Origin: Saprospirales bacterium
GTDB lineage: Bacteria > Bacteroidota > Bacteroidia > Chitinophagales > Saprospiraceae
DNA: 57,137 nt
Reading direction: 5' to 3'
Assembly: GCA_007693915.1 (NCBI GenBank)
Contig: RECS01000172.1
Location: forward strand, 1 to 57,137
Positions 16,443-25,025 of the stretch are shown piece by piece (positions within the stretch are counted from its first letter, which is position 1; each line of letters starts with the position of its first letter). Below the pieces are notes generated by a model, which searched no databases, was not told the DNA's origin, and was given only the letters and a program-made list of their open reading frames with translations. A program made the position numbers and the translations under genes.

Positions 16443-17510
16443 TCAATCAAATTGGTTGCCGTGTTCATCACGGACTTTCTCCAAAATCTTTTTTACGTCC
16501 TGATCTCTCTCTAATGGAAAAACCAACACGACATTTCCTGTATCAATTAATGCAGTATTTTCCATTCCGATGAAGGCATATAATTTACCATCAACACCTC
16601 TGATGAGATTTTGCTGACTATCAACAGCACTGAATTTCACCCCGGTACAACTATTCTGCTCCTGATCTTTATTGGACAATTCAAAAATGGTTTTCCAACT
16701 CCCGAGATCAGACCAACCGAAGTCTCCTGCAATAGTGTAAACATTGGAAGCTTTTTCCATGATTGCATAATCCACTGAGATGGAAGGCAGTTGTTGATAG
16801 ACTAGATTCAGCTCTTCAAGGCCTGGTTTGCCTTTTCTGTAAAGCTTTGCCAATGGTTGATAAATCTCAGGTGCATATTCAAAAAAAGCTTTTACAATAC
16901 TGCGGGCACTCCAGACAAAGATTCCCGCATTCCAGTAAAATTCTCCGGAGGCAATAAATTCCTCCGCTGCAGCCAGATCTGGTTTTTCTGTAAATTGATC
17001 TACTTTATAAAAATCCTTTCCGGCTTCACCTTTTTTTATATAACCATAACCGGTATGAGGACTGTCCGGCTCAATACTTACGGTAATCAATGCATCTTTT
17101 GAAGCAGCAAAATCCAATGCTTTTTGAAGTACCCCGGAAAAAACTGTGGGTTTTTGTATAAGATGATCTGCAGGACTCATAATAATCAAGGCATCTGGTT
17201 CTTCTAAACTAATTTCAAAAGCCGTGAGTGCAACTGCCGCAGCTGTATTTCTCATCATTGGCTCATTGATAAGACCTGAATCATTGGTTTGAAGCTGACT
17301 TTTAATCAAGGCGGCATAGCTGTCTCCGCTCACCACTTTAATATTTTCAGTAGGGATAAAAGTATTAAATCTATTAAATGTCTCCTGAAGTAAAGTTCGT
17401 CCTCTGCCGAGTACATCCAGAAATTGTTTGGGTTTAGTAGCTGTTGATGCCGGCCAGAATCGCGTCCCGGCTCCACCTGCCATTATTGCCGCATAAACTT
17501 GGTGTTTCAT
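16443..17510 (-). CDS. manC: Mannose-1-phosphate guanylyltransferase
   Basis: A 355-residue nucleotidyltransferase forming GDP-mannose from mannose-1-phosphate and GTP, for surface polysaccharide and glycoconjugate synthesis. The pyrophosphorylase signature IMAGGAGTRFWPAS is at residues 9-22 with KPKQFLDVLG just after; the sugar-binding FTEKPD is at about 158 and the product-site FGWSDLGSW at about 265-273. It is the short single-domain form: the C-terminal isomerase domain of bifunctional ManC/AlgA is absent. Confidence 0.92.
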   Translation of the reverse strand: MKHQVYAAIMAGGAGTRFWPASTATKPKQFLDVLGRGRTLLQETFNRFNTFIPTENIKVVSGDSYAALIKSQLQTNDSGLINEPMMRNTAAAVALTAFEISLEEPDALIIMSPADHLIQKPTVFSGVLQKALDFAASKDALITVSIEPDSPHTGYGYIKKGEAGKDFYKVDQFTEKPDLAAAEEFIASGEFYWNAGIFVWSARSIVKAFFEYAPEIYQPLAKLYRKGKPGLEELNLVYQQLPSISVDYAIMEKASNVYTIAGDFGWSDLGSWKTIFELSNKDQEQNSCTGVKFSAVDSQQNLIRGVDGKLYAFIGMENTALIDTGNVVLVFPLERDQDVKKILEKVRDEHGNQFD

Positions 17511-17521
17511 TTTTTTTTTCG

Positions 17522-17529
17522 CAAAGATA
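17522..17529 (-). promoter_or_regulatory. -7 box TATCTTTG for manC
   Basis: An exact match on the minus strand. Only 11 bases, mostly an A run (17511-17519), separate it from the manC ATG, so the leader would be very short and A-rich. Confidence 0.55.
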
Positions 17530-17622
17530 AGGAAGTGTATCTTCCTTTAGGATCGAATTCTGTGCAATAAAAATAATTGTGTAGCTGAACTAAATTTTTT
17601 TCATAAGCGTTCAAAGATTGTT

Positions 17623-18075
17623 ATGGGAAAAAGGTTTTTCTCTTCTTTGCTATCCGGCCTCTTGTTTATTTCTACAACAGGAGTAGGTCTGCATATACAT
17701 GTTTGTAGCCAGGAAGGCGTGTTGATATCCTTTTTTGATACCCCTAAATGCGTTTGCAGTAAAAGTTTGGCTAAAGCAGAATGTTCCGCTGAATCCAGTT
17801 GTTGTTCTTTGCCGGTTGAATCTAAGAATCAGAATTCCGATAAAGATCCCTGTTGTGAAGACGATTTTATATTGGTTGTCAACGACACTGAGCAAGTGCG
17901 AAATCAAATGGTTTCACCTTTATTGGATCAGGAGGAGGACAGCATTTTTGGGACATTTCCAGCGGATTGGGTTAGTGCAGATATAACATCAAAACATAAA
18001 TTATTTCCTCCGGGCAAAGATCCTCCACCTGCTGTTTTTGACAGATACCTGGTTTTTTGCTCCCTCCTTTGTTAG
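17623..18075 (+). CDS. HYC_CC_PP-type secreted Cys-rich protein
   Basis: A 150-residue protein with an N-terminal signal-like hydrophobic segment (about 5-22). It carries an H-x-C motif (HIHVCSQEG, about 24-32), further Cys residues (CVCSK, SSCC, PCCEDD) and a late proline cluster (FPPGKDPPPAVFD). The order H-x-C, CC, PP is the hallmark of the Bacteroidota HYC_CC_PP family, whose biochemical role is unknown. It is the first gene of a probable three-gene unit with an outer-membrane channel-like protein and a two-HMA-domain protein, so metal (likely copper) handling in the envelope is inferred from context. Confidence 0.7.
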   Translation: MGKRFFSSLLSGLLFISTTGVGLHIHVCSQEGVLISFFDTPKCVCSKSLAKAECSAESSCCSLPVESKNQNSDKDPCCEDDFILVVNDTEQVRNQMVSPLLDQEEDSIFGTFPADWVSADITSKHKLFPPGKDPPPAVFDRYLVFCSLLC

Positions 18076-18141
18076 TAGTTACCCTTTTACCTGAAATACC
18101 TACAGGCACCCACTTTTTTGGTAACTACAACTAAATTTAAA

Positions 18142-18915
18142 ATGAGAATTATTATTTCTTTGCTGCTGTTGGCAACATTAACTACAGTAGATATTTTGGC
18201 TCAGGGGCCTCCTATTCGCCTGGATAAACCCATCATGCTTGGATCCGGTCAAGCTTCGCTGCGCTCTATGGTTGATATTGTTGATGCTGATGCAGGTAAT
18301 TATGCAGCTTTACTGATGGAGGCCGACTATAATATCAAGCGAAATATCGCAGTGGGAATTGAAGTCCCTTGGGTTTTTTCTGATTTTTACGGCAGCGATC
18401 GTCCCGGTGATATTTCCATTATGGCTAAGTATCAGTTCATTCAAAAAGACGGCATGGGTAAATCCACGCGCATATCTTCAAAGATTAAGCAAATGTTTCC
18501 CACAGGTCGTGATGTCAAAACTCCGGTAGTGGGAATGGGTCATTATAAAACCTATGTTGGATTTGTTGGTGCTTACGAGTCATTAGGTTTGGGAATTCAA
18601 GCTGAGGCGGGTTATAATTTTGTCCCCGAGGATAGTCATCTCTCTTATGGACTTTACAAATTGGGTGTCGCGATACCGCTTCTGGAGCCCTCCTTTCCGG
18701 TCAATCAAATCAATGTATATCTGGAATCAGAGGCCATGACGATGGGAAGACATGAAGGCTCAGCAGCATATGCTTTTTATTTAGCGCCCGGATTACAATA
18801 CGCCAGAGGTAAATATACTTTTGAGGCAACCTGGCAATTTCCAGTTACACAAAAACTTCTTTTCGAATATGAAAGGAATTGGTCCTTCAGATTTGGAGGA
18901 CGAATGTTACTTTAA
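18142..18915 (+). CDS. Outer-membrane channel-like protein (small beta-barrel)
   Basis: About 257 residues from ATG 18142; an upstream in-frame ATG at 18118 is possible, but the signal peptide starts naturally at MRIIISLLLLATL and ends ILA followed by Gln. The mature part is made of alternating aromatic strands (YAALLMEADYNIKRNIAVGI, FYLAPGLQYARGKYTFEATW) ending in the Phe/Leu-rich strand FRFGGRMLL, as expected of a barrel. It resembles the transporter/MetA-pathway outer-membrane proteins often annotated beside metal genes; I cannot assign a substrate. It sits between two secreted Cys-rich proteins. Confidence 0.65.
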   Translation: MRIIISLLLLATLTTVDILAQGPPIRLDKPIMLGSGQASLRSMVDIVDADAGNYAALLMEADYNIKRNIAVGIEVPWVFSDFYGSDRPGDISIMAKYQFIQKDGMGKSTRISSKIKQMFPTGRDVKTPVVGMGHYKTYVGFVGAYESLGLGIQAEAGYNFVPEDSHLSYGLYKLGVAIPLLEPSFPVNQINVYLESEAMTMGRHEGSAAYAFYLAPGLQYARGKYTFEATWQFPVTQKLLFEYERNWSFRFGGRMLL

Positions 18916-18947
18916 ACAACAATTTTTAATAATAAAAAACGAAAAAA

Positions 18948-19565
18948 ATGAAAACGATAATAATTTTAGCAGTAAACTTTTTTCTCGCCTTTTCAGCAAT
19001 TGGTCAATACGATCAGTTTACAGTCAGAGTTGACGGTCTTGGTTGTGCTTTTTGCGCAGCAGGAGTGGAGAGCCAATTCAAGCAGGTAGAGGGCATAAAA
19101 AATATTGAAATCGATTTAAGAAATGGCATTCTAACTTACAAAGTTCCCTCTAGTATGGAAATGACTTTCGAAAGAGTTGTGACACTCATTGATGAGGCGG
19201 GTTATACTGCTGTATCAGTCGATGTAGTGAGAGCTGACGGAACTGAGGAGAGTTTTAAAAACAAAGATGCTGAAATCGAACTTGCTGAGGAGGAAATCAT
19301 GGAGGCTACTTTTAAAGTTCTAGGTAATTGTGGCATGTGCAAGGATAGAATTGAAAAAGCTGCAATGGCAGTAAAAGGTGTTTCCAAAGCCAACTGGAGT
19401 GAGGAAGACCAAGAACTATATATTGAATTTGATTCGTCCACTGCAAATATTGACGATATCCATAAAGCTGTGGCAAGAGTAGGCCATGATACAGAATTGG
19501 TAAAAGCTCCTAACAGGGTTTATAACAGACTTCACCATTGCTGCAAGTACGACAGGGAAAAATAA
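18948..19565 (+). CDS. Secreted protein with two heavy-metal-associated (HMA) domains
   Basis: A 205-residue periplasmic protein; signal peptide 1-19 ends AIG followed by Gln. HMA domain 1 spans about 22-95 with the metal-binding Cys33-x-x-Cys36 (GLGCAFCAAGVE). HMA domain 2 spans about 120-187 with Cys128-x-x-Cys131 (GNCGMCKDRIE). A further HHCC motif lies near the C-terminus (YNRLHHCCKY). HMA domains bind Cu(I), Hg(II) or Zn(II) and pass them between proteins. With the HYC_CC_PP protein and outer-membrane partner upstream (32 bases), a periplasmic copper-carrier role is the best inference. No P-type ATPase is adjacent. Confidence 0.88.
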   Translation: MKTIIILAVNFFLAFSAIGQYDQFTVRVDGLGCAFCAAGVESQFKQVEGIKNIEIDLRNGILTYKVPSSMEMTFERVVTLIDEAGYTAVSVDVVRADGTEESFKNKDAEIELAEEEIMEATFKVLGNCGMCKDRIEKAAMAVKGVSKANWSEEDQELYIEFDSSTANIDDIHKAVARVGHDTELVKAPNRVYNRLHHCCKYDREK

Positions 19566-19620
19566 TGGATTGAGAGGATTGGTGGATTTCTCTTTTTGAG
19601 TGAAGGACCTCGTTACATGC

Positions 19621-19710
19621 TGTTCCGAGAAAGGCAAGGAACACCGATGTGCGATTTTAGATTTGTTGATAGCATTTCTTTTGAAAATCTAAAATTGTTA
19701 ATCGGTGTTC
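19621..19710. repeat. Compound palindrome between convergent genes
   Basis: The arms GAACACCGAT (19639-19648) and ATCGGTGTTC (19701-19710) pair perfectly. After a symmetrical 5x5 internal loop, ATTTTAGATTT (19654-19664) pairs with AAATCTAAAAT (19685-19695), leaving a 20-base loop. A smaller overlapping hairpin TGTTCC/GGAACA is at 19621-19643. It may be a bidirectional terminator or a dispersed palindromic (MITE-like) element. Confidence 0.6.
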
Positions 19711-19735
19711 ATATTCATTTAAAGGTGTCTATCTA

Positions 19736-20242
19736 TCAATCCCCACTCACTCTTCTCCAACCCCACATAAATACGATCAATAGGACAGCAAAAATGACCA
19801 GTGCGAACTGAAAGGGCAGGAAAGTAACTACCCAAAGTCGCGTTCTATCCAGTACCCAGAGGATAAGCAATACTACCAAAATCATAGAAAGCAAACCGCT
19901 TAGTTTTCCAAAACCGGGGATGAGGTCAAGATTTACCTTTTTCCTGATAATCATAAGGGTAGCAATCATGGTGAAAATCGGGAGGATGTGAATAAAAATA
20001 TCCAGTTCCATTACATTGATGCGCTCAAAAAGAAATAGATAAGCAAGCAGGGTGACTACAAAAATACCCGGTATTGCTGCGAGGTAAATAAGTCCGCTAT
20101 AAAGGTATTTCCAAGGTGCTGATGCAGCAGATTTGCCACTTAAATAATTGGCAAGAAGAGCAGTTAGCGGAACACAAATAACAAAGGTAAATACAGCAAG
20201 AGTGTTGCTGTTTAAAAAATCAAAAAATTCCTGTAGCGTCAT
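19736..20242 (-). CDS. Conserved-looking integral membrane protein of unknown function
   Basis: 168 residues with about five predicted transmembrane helices (roughly 14-34, 47-70, 82-97, 111-131, 140-160) and few charged residues outside the loops. I do not recognise a family. It is encoded just upstream of nothing on its own strand; odhB lies 55 bases upstream on the same strand, so it may be co-transcribed with odhB. No catalytic motif is visible. Confidence 0.65.
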   Translation of the reverse strand: MTLQEFFDFLNSNTLAVFTFVICVPLTALLANYLSGKSAASAPWKYLYSGLIYLAAIPGIFVVTLLAYLFLFERINVMELDIFIHILPIFTMIATLMIIRKKVNLDLIPGFGKLSGLLSMILVVLLILWVLDRTRLWVVTFLPFQFALVIFAVLLIVFMWGWRRVSGD

Positions 20243-20297
20243 TTTATTGTTCCTTAGTGAAATGGAGCCCCATTAAACTGAGCTAAATTTCATAGTA

Positions 20298-21560
20298 TTA
20301 GATGTCTAATATCAAACTGACTGGATCTTCGAGTATTTCTTTTACTTTGACAAGGAAGGTCACTGATGTGCTTCCATCAATCACTCGGTGATCGTAAGAA
20401 AGCGCCAGATACATCATTGGTCTGATTTCCACATTTCCATTCACTGCAACCGGTCGCTGCTGAATGGTGTGCATTCCCAAAATAGCAGATTGTGGTTCAT
20501 TGATAATTGGTGTACTGACCAATGAGCCGAAAACTCCTCCATTGGTGATAGTAAATGTACCACCGCTCATCTCCTCCAAGCTCAAATTACCCTCCCTTGC
20601 TTTGTCTGCAAGTCTTTTAATATCTTTTTCTATGTCTGCAAAAGAAAGCGATTCTACATTCTTTACAGGAGGTACCACTAAACCATTTGGTGTAGAAATG
20701 GCTATCGAAATATCGACGTAATCGTGGTAAATCAGCTCATTTTCTTCCAACCTTGCATTGACTTGAGGCATATCCATCAGGACTTTGGCGCAGGCTTTGG
20801 AGAATATCGACATAAAGCCCAGCTTGATACCGTGCTTTTCTACAAATTTATCCTGATACTTTTTGCGCAAACTCATAACCGCTGTGAGGTCCACTTCATT
20901 AAAAGTGGTTAACATAGCAGTATTATTCTTGGCTGAAACCAACCTTGAAGCAATTGTGCGTCGCATCCTGCTCATTTTTTCCCTCCGCTCTTCTCTGCTG
21001 AATGCATGACGGTGAGCTGCGAGTTGAGGAGTAGCCTGCTCTTTGGTTTCTTTGGATTTAGGTTTTTCGCTAGCTTTTGCGTTTTGAGCATCCTCGGTTG
21101 TTATTCTCCCGTCTTTGCCGGTACCCTTTACCTCCGAAGGATCAATTCCCTTTTCTCTAAGTATTTTGGCGCCGGCAGGAGATGGATGACCACTTGCATA
21201 AGACTCTTTTTGTTCACGGGAAGGCTTATCTGCATCCTCTTTCTTTGGTTGTATTTCCTGTTCAGATTCTGACTTGGGTTCCTCTTTTTTACCTTCATCT
21301 TCACTTTTTTCAGGGGCAGTTGCTGAAGTATCAATTTTTGCCACAAGTGCTCCGATTTCGAGGTCATCTCCCTCTGCAGCAACATGTTTAATAATTCCGG
21401 CTTTTTCAGCCGGTAATTCAAGTGTTGCTTTATCGGATTCAAATTCGCAAATTGGTTCATCTACTTCTACATAGGAACCATCTTCTTTTAACCATTGGGA
21501 TAGTGTTACTTCTGTGATCGATTCACCAACTTCAGGCACTTTAATATCTATTACACTCAT
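20298..21560 (-). CDS. odhB: Dihydrolipoyllysine succinyltransferase, E2 of 2-oxoglutarate dehydrogenase
   Basis: 420 residues. The N-terminal lipoyl domain has the lipoylated Lys44 in [13 protein letters not shown]. An acidic/Lys-rich linker follows (about 85-125), then the E1/E3-binding domain (about 126-160: [20 protein letters not shown]). The catalytic acyltransferase domain has the active-site motif YDHRVIDG near the C-terminus. Together with E1 (SucA) and lipoamide dehydrogenase it oxidises 2-oxoglutarate to succinyl-CoA in the TCA cycle; neither partner is in the window. The single lipoyl domain and [11 protein letters not shown]-terminus favour the succinyl over the acetyl enzyme. 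Confidence 0.93.
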   Translation of the reverse strand: MSVIDIKVPEVGESITEVTLSQWLKEDGSYVEVDEPICEFESDKATLELPAEKAGIIKHVAAEGDDLEIGALVAKIDTSATAPEKSEDEGKKEEPKSESEQEIQPKKEDADKPSREQKESYASGHPSPAGAKILREKGIDPSEVKGTGKDGRITTEDAQNAKASEKPKSKETKEQATPQLAAHRHAFSREERREKMSRMRRTIASRLVSAKNNTAMLTTFNEVDLTAVMSLRKKYQDKFVEKHGIKLGFMSIFSKACAKVLMDMPQVNARLEENELIYHDYVDISIAISTPNGLVVPPVKNVESLSFADIEKDIKRLADKAREGNLSLEEMSGGTFTITNGGVFGSLVSTPIINEPQSAILGMHTIQQRPVAVNGNVEIRPMMYLALSYDHRVIDGSTSVTFLVKVKEILEDPVSLILDI

Positions 21561-21633
21561 TGTCTATTTTTTATTCAAAAAAGAAAAAGCATCAATTTAA
21601 TCTAAACTTCTTCTCGAGCTTAATTCCAAAATG

Positions 21634-21641
21634 CAAAAATA
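21634..21641 (-). promoter_or_regulatory. -7 box TATTTTTG upstream of odhB
   Basis: An exact TAnnTTTG match on the minus strand, 73 bases before the odhB start codon. Confidence 0.4.
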
Positions 21642-21826
21642 AGGAAAACAAGTAATTAATCACTTTTATTCAGTACTTTCTTAGAAAATATCACTGTAAA
21701 TTAAGGTAGATTAAACTAATTTTTAGATCAGGGTAAAGTTTAAATTAACACAGCAAAAAATATCCAATACTTAAATCGTAGTCTTATTTCTCGCAATTGG
21801 CCTTTAGCTTTTTTCAATTTATCATT

Positions 21827-23371
21827 ATGTTTGTAACTGACAAACATCGACAACAAATGGCAGAAGGGGTTCAGGAGATTCTAATGGATAGGGTGGCACT
21901 TTGGGCTTTCCTTGCCTATTTGCTCTGCATCATTGCCATTGGTTTTTTCTCCTCGCGTTTCTCATCAAAGGGAATTAGTGAATACTTTGTCGGTGGCAGA
22001 AAAATCAATCGCTTTGTAGTTGGATTGTCCGCAGTAGTATCAGGACGAAGCGCTTGGCTTCTAATTGGTTTTACCGGTATGGCTTATACAATAGGTGCTG
22101 CTGCCATATGGGCTGTGGTGGGTTATATTGTGGTGGAGGTCTTTTTGTTTTTTCATTATGCAAGGAGGCTGAGAAGATATGCAGAGGTGAAAAACTGTAT
22201 AACGGTACCAGATTTTTTCGCTTCCAGATTTCCGAGAGAGGCTTTGATGCTCAGGTTGGTGATGGTATCAGTAATTTTGATTTTTATGGCAGGCTATGTT
22301 GCTGCACAGTTTGTAGCAGGTGGTAAAACCTTTTCCTCAGCATTCGGAATTGGGGAAACTTCCGGTCTGTTGTTGACTGCGGGAATTGTTTTGATTTACA
22401 CGGTTGTTGGGGGATTTCTGGCAGTAAGTCTGACGGATGTACTACAAGCCATATTGATGATACTCTCGCTAATGATTTTACCGATTATTCTCATTGTTGA
22501 TTTGGGGGGATACAGTTTAATGGCAGAGGCATTAAGTGCACTTGACCCCAATCTGGTGGATCCCTTTGCATTGACCATTGGTGCAATGATTGCAAGTCTT
22601 GGAATAGGTCTGGGTTCTCCTGGAAATCCGCACATCATCTCCCGCTACATCAGTATTGAAAATGAAAAGCAATTGATTACAGCAGGGATAGTAGGAACTT
22701 TCTGGAATATTTTGATGGCAGCGGGGGCATTTTTTATAGGGTTTGCTGGGAAAGCTTTGTTACCGGAGGTAGAAATGTTGCCAGCAGGAGATGCAGAGAA
22801 TTTATTTGTTTATCTGGCATCTCAATACCTACCTTCTTTTCTTTTTGGTTTGGTGATTGCTTCAGTTTTTGCTGCAATAATGTCTTCTGCCGATTCTCAA
22901 TTGCTGGTGGCAGCATCGGGTGTTGTACGGGATTTTTTCGAAAAAGTCTATTTCAGAAAACGTACTATCCAACAGGCATTTTTGGTACGAATGAGTCGAA
23001 TTACTGTATTTGTGCTCGTTTTAGGTGCTCTTATCATGGGCATTTTGGCGGAAGATCTGGTGTTTTGGCTGGTCTTGTTCGCCTGGGCAGGCCTGGGAGC
23101 GGCAATTGGTCCCGCTTCCTTATTGGCTCTATATTGGAGAGGCACCACGGGTGCAGGTATTCTGGCAGCTATGATTAGTGGAACGATAGTGACTATAGTT
23201 TGGAGACTAACGCCGGCATTGAGAGAAATCACTTATGAGCTCATACCCGGTTTTGCTATTGCGCTGGTTTTAGGGATAGTGGTCAGTCTTCTTACTAAAA
23301 GACCAGAAGGTAATGAAGAGGATTTTGCGATTATGAAGGGGGATAAAATTGTTTTAAAAAAACCGGATTGA
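21827..23371 (+). CDS. Sodium:solute symporter (SSF family, PutP-like)
   Basis: About 514 residues from ATG 21827; the frame extends to a TTG at 21797, and later ATGs (21857, 21884) are also possible. Around 13 transmembrane helices. The SSF pattern is visible: EYFVGGRKINRFVVGLSAV near the start, the VVSGRSAWLLIGFTGMAYTI segment (PutP has the related S-G-W-L-L-G-x-P-G), GSPGNPHIISRYISIENEKQ (PutP: GQPHILVRFMA) and FAAIMSSADSQLLVAAS (TM8 sodium-site SSADS). It should take up a small organic solute with Na+; proline is a guess from similarity. Confidence 0.9.
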   Translation: MFVTDKHRQQMAEGVQEILMDRVALWAFLAYLLCIIAIGFFSSRFSSKGISEYFVGGRKINRFVVGLSAVVSGRSAWLLIGFTGMAYTIGAAAIWAVVGYIVVEVFLFFHYARRLRRYAEVKNCITVPDFFASRFPREALMLRLVMVSVILIFMAGYVAAQFVAGGKTFSSAFGIGETSGLLLTAGIVLIYTVVGGFLAVSLTDVLQAILMILSLMILPIILIVDLGGYSLMAEALSALDPNLVDPFALTIGAMIASLGIGLGSPGNPHIISRYISIENEKQLITAGIVGTFWNILMAAGAFFIGFAGKALLPEVEMLPAGDAENLFVYLASQYLPSFLFGLVIASVFAAIMSSADSQLLVAASGVVRDFFEKVYFRKRTIQQAFLVRMSRITVFVLVLGALIMGILAEDLVFWLVLFAWAGLGAAIGPASLLALYWRGTTGAGILAAMISGTIVTIVWRLTPALREITYELIPGFAIALVLGIVVSLLTKRPEGNEEDFAIMKGDKIVLKKPD

Positions 23372-23396
23372 ATTAGGCTTGATAATTTTTTAAGTT

Positions 23397-24317
23397 ATGA
23401 GAAGGAATGATACACTATGGAAAGGTATAATTGAGGATTTATTCGATGATCTGCTAAAATATCTTTATCCTGATGCTGAAAATATTTTTGATTTTTCAAA
23501 AGGTTTTGAATTTTTAGATAAAGAATTGGAAGACCTTTTTCCCAAAAATGAGCAAGAAAATATTCGCTATGTAGATAAATTAGTAAAAGTTTATCATAAG
23601 AAAAATGGTGAACAATGGCTTCTTTTTCACATTGAAGTTCAGGGGTATAAAGATCCTGAATTTAGAGAGCGGATGTTTACTTATTACTACTGAATTAAGG
23701 ATAAATACCAAAGAAGTTTAAGTGCATGGGCCATTTTTACTGATTCCAATAAAAATTTCCGACCCAACCAATTTGAAGATTCATTTTTGGGAACCTCAAT
23801 AGTGTATCGATTTAACACCTTAAAAATTATTGATCAGAAAGAAGAAGACTTAATAAATAGTCCAAATCCTTTTGCTGTTATTGTCCATACTGTATTTTTA
23901 GCATTGAAAAAGACCAAAAACAATGAAATAGAATTGCTAAATTTAAAACTTGAATTGGCTAAATCCTTGTTAAATAAAGGGTTTGAAAAAGAAAAGATAA
24001 GAGCAATTATGAACTTTTTGCGTTTTTATGTGCGTTTAAAACCTGATATTAGCCTTATATTTGACAAGAAATTAGAGGCCTTAACCGGAAAAACTTATCC
24101 TATGGGAATTGAAGAATTAATTTTAGAACAAGAACGTAAAGCAAGTGAGAAAAGAGGTGAGAAGAGAGGTGAGAAGAGAGGTGAAATAAAAAGAACTGAA
24201 GAGATCGTTCTGTCTGCCTTTGATGATGGCTTGCCTTTAACTCAAATTGTCAGGATTACTAAAACTTCTGAGAAGGACGTTTTGAAGATTCTTAAGGTGA
24301 ATGGCAGGGACTTATAA
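23397..24317 (+). pseudogene. Rpn/PD-(D/E)XK nuclease-family gene, broken by one in-frame TGA
   Basis: The frame runs from 23397 to 24317 with a single stop, TGA, at 23691-23693. The first part (98 codons) has RYVDKLVKVY and LFHIEVQGYKDPEF, the nuclease core of Rpn/YhgA-like recombination-promoting nucleases (D...E-x-Q/K). The second part resumes in the same frame with IKDKYQRSLSAWAIFTD, the expected continuation after FTYYY-R. The family has Arg at the stop position, so a CGA to TGA change is the simplest history. The C-terminal half would be 176 residues from an internal ATG 23787. A 12-base repeat encodes EKRG three times at about 24147-24182. Readthrough or expression as two pieces cannot be excluded. 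Confidence 0.8.
24147..24182 (+). repeat. Three tandem 12-base units (GAGAARAGAGGT)
   Basis: The units at 24147, 24159 and 24171 encode EKRG x3 in the Rpn-like pseudogene. Such in-frame repeats at this position are common in the family and can change copy number by slippage. Confidence 0.8.
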
Positions 24318-24343
24318 TCCTTATTTTTCAACGAAACCACTTC

Positions 24344-24919
24344 TTACTCCTCCTCTTCAAAAGAAAATGGAACTTTCCAAGCTACCAGTTTTTTTAACAA
24401 AATCACATCGATGATCATGTGGGCTGTCATGGCTGAGATGATACCCACCTCTTCCGTCAGATAACCCAGACCGGCCATCAGGAAGACCATTATCAGACCG
24501 TAAATACTGATACGCCAATTGGTGGGATTGAGGTAACCGTGAATGGCTACAAAAATAATCGCTGTAATCCAGATGCCGAGAAGTGGCTGTAGTCCTCCTC
24601 TGAAAAACAATTCTTCACCCACACCTGCACAAAAGGAGATAAACCATATATCCCAGATGGACAATTTCAAACCTTGAATAATATGGGAATATTTATTGGT
24701 GATGGGTTTCATGAACTTTCGACTGACTACAAACCAGGCCAGATAACCACAGAATATCCCATAAAAAACTCCGGTCAGCAATTGAATACCAATGGAGTAA
24801 TGACCACCCAGAAAATCAACTATACCTTCATCCCGAAGCCACCATATCAATAGAAAACCAAGACCTCCGAAACCGAGTAAGGTAATCCATCCTAATGTTC
24901 GAATATTTCTAAAGTCCAT
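24344..24919 (-). CDS. CPBP family intramembrane glutamic endopeptidase
   Basis: A 191-residue multi-pass membrane protein (about six helices). The CPBP/Abi catalytic motifs are present: Glu102-Glu103-x3-Arg107 (GEELFFRGG), His127 (IHGYLNP) and His167 with Asp171 (AHMIID). Members cleave within membranes, for example CAAX-type processing or bacteriocin immunity; the substrate here is unknown. It is divergent from the alpha/beta hydrolase gene, and TATATTTG on the minus strand at 24950-24957 is a likely -7 box. Confidence 0.88.
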   Translation of the reverse strand: MDFRNIRTLGWITLLGFGGLGFLLIWWLRDEGIVDFLGGHYSIGIQLLTGVFYGIFCGYLAWFVVSRKFMKPITNKYSHIIQGLKLSIWDIWFISFCAGVGEELFFRGGLQPLLGIWITAIIFVAIHGYLNPTNWRISIYGLIMVFLMAGLGYLTEEVGIISAMTAHMIIDVILLKKLVAWKVPFSFEEEE

Positions 24920-24949
24920 CTAAGTTTTTACTTTTGTACGCATATTATG

Positions 24950-24957
24950 CAAATATA
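24950..24957 (-). promoter_or_regulatory. -7 box TATATTTG for the CPBP gene
   Basis: An exact TAnnTTTG match, 30 bases before the start codon, within the divergent intergenic region. A plus-strand TACTTTTG at 24929-24936 may serve the opposite gene. Confidence 0.45.
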
Positions 24958-25025
24958 GCTTTTTATCAAAAGGTGGATAATCAGCCTTTGGTTGATCACA
25001 AACACATAATTTTTGTTTAGATAAT

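Noticed and set aside
24147-24182. CRISPR-like short repeats
   Set aside because: The repeats are 12-base coding units (EKRG) with no spacers.
23787-24317. Separate intact gene starting at ATG 23787
   Set aside because: It is the same frame as the preceding piece and continues the same family after a single stop; it is annotated as one broken gene, with the internal start noted as a possibility.
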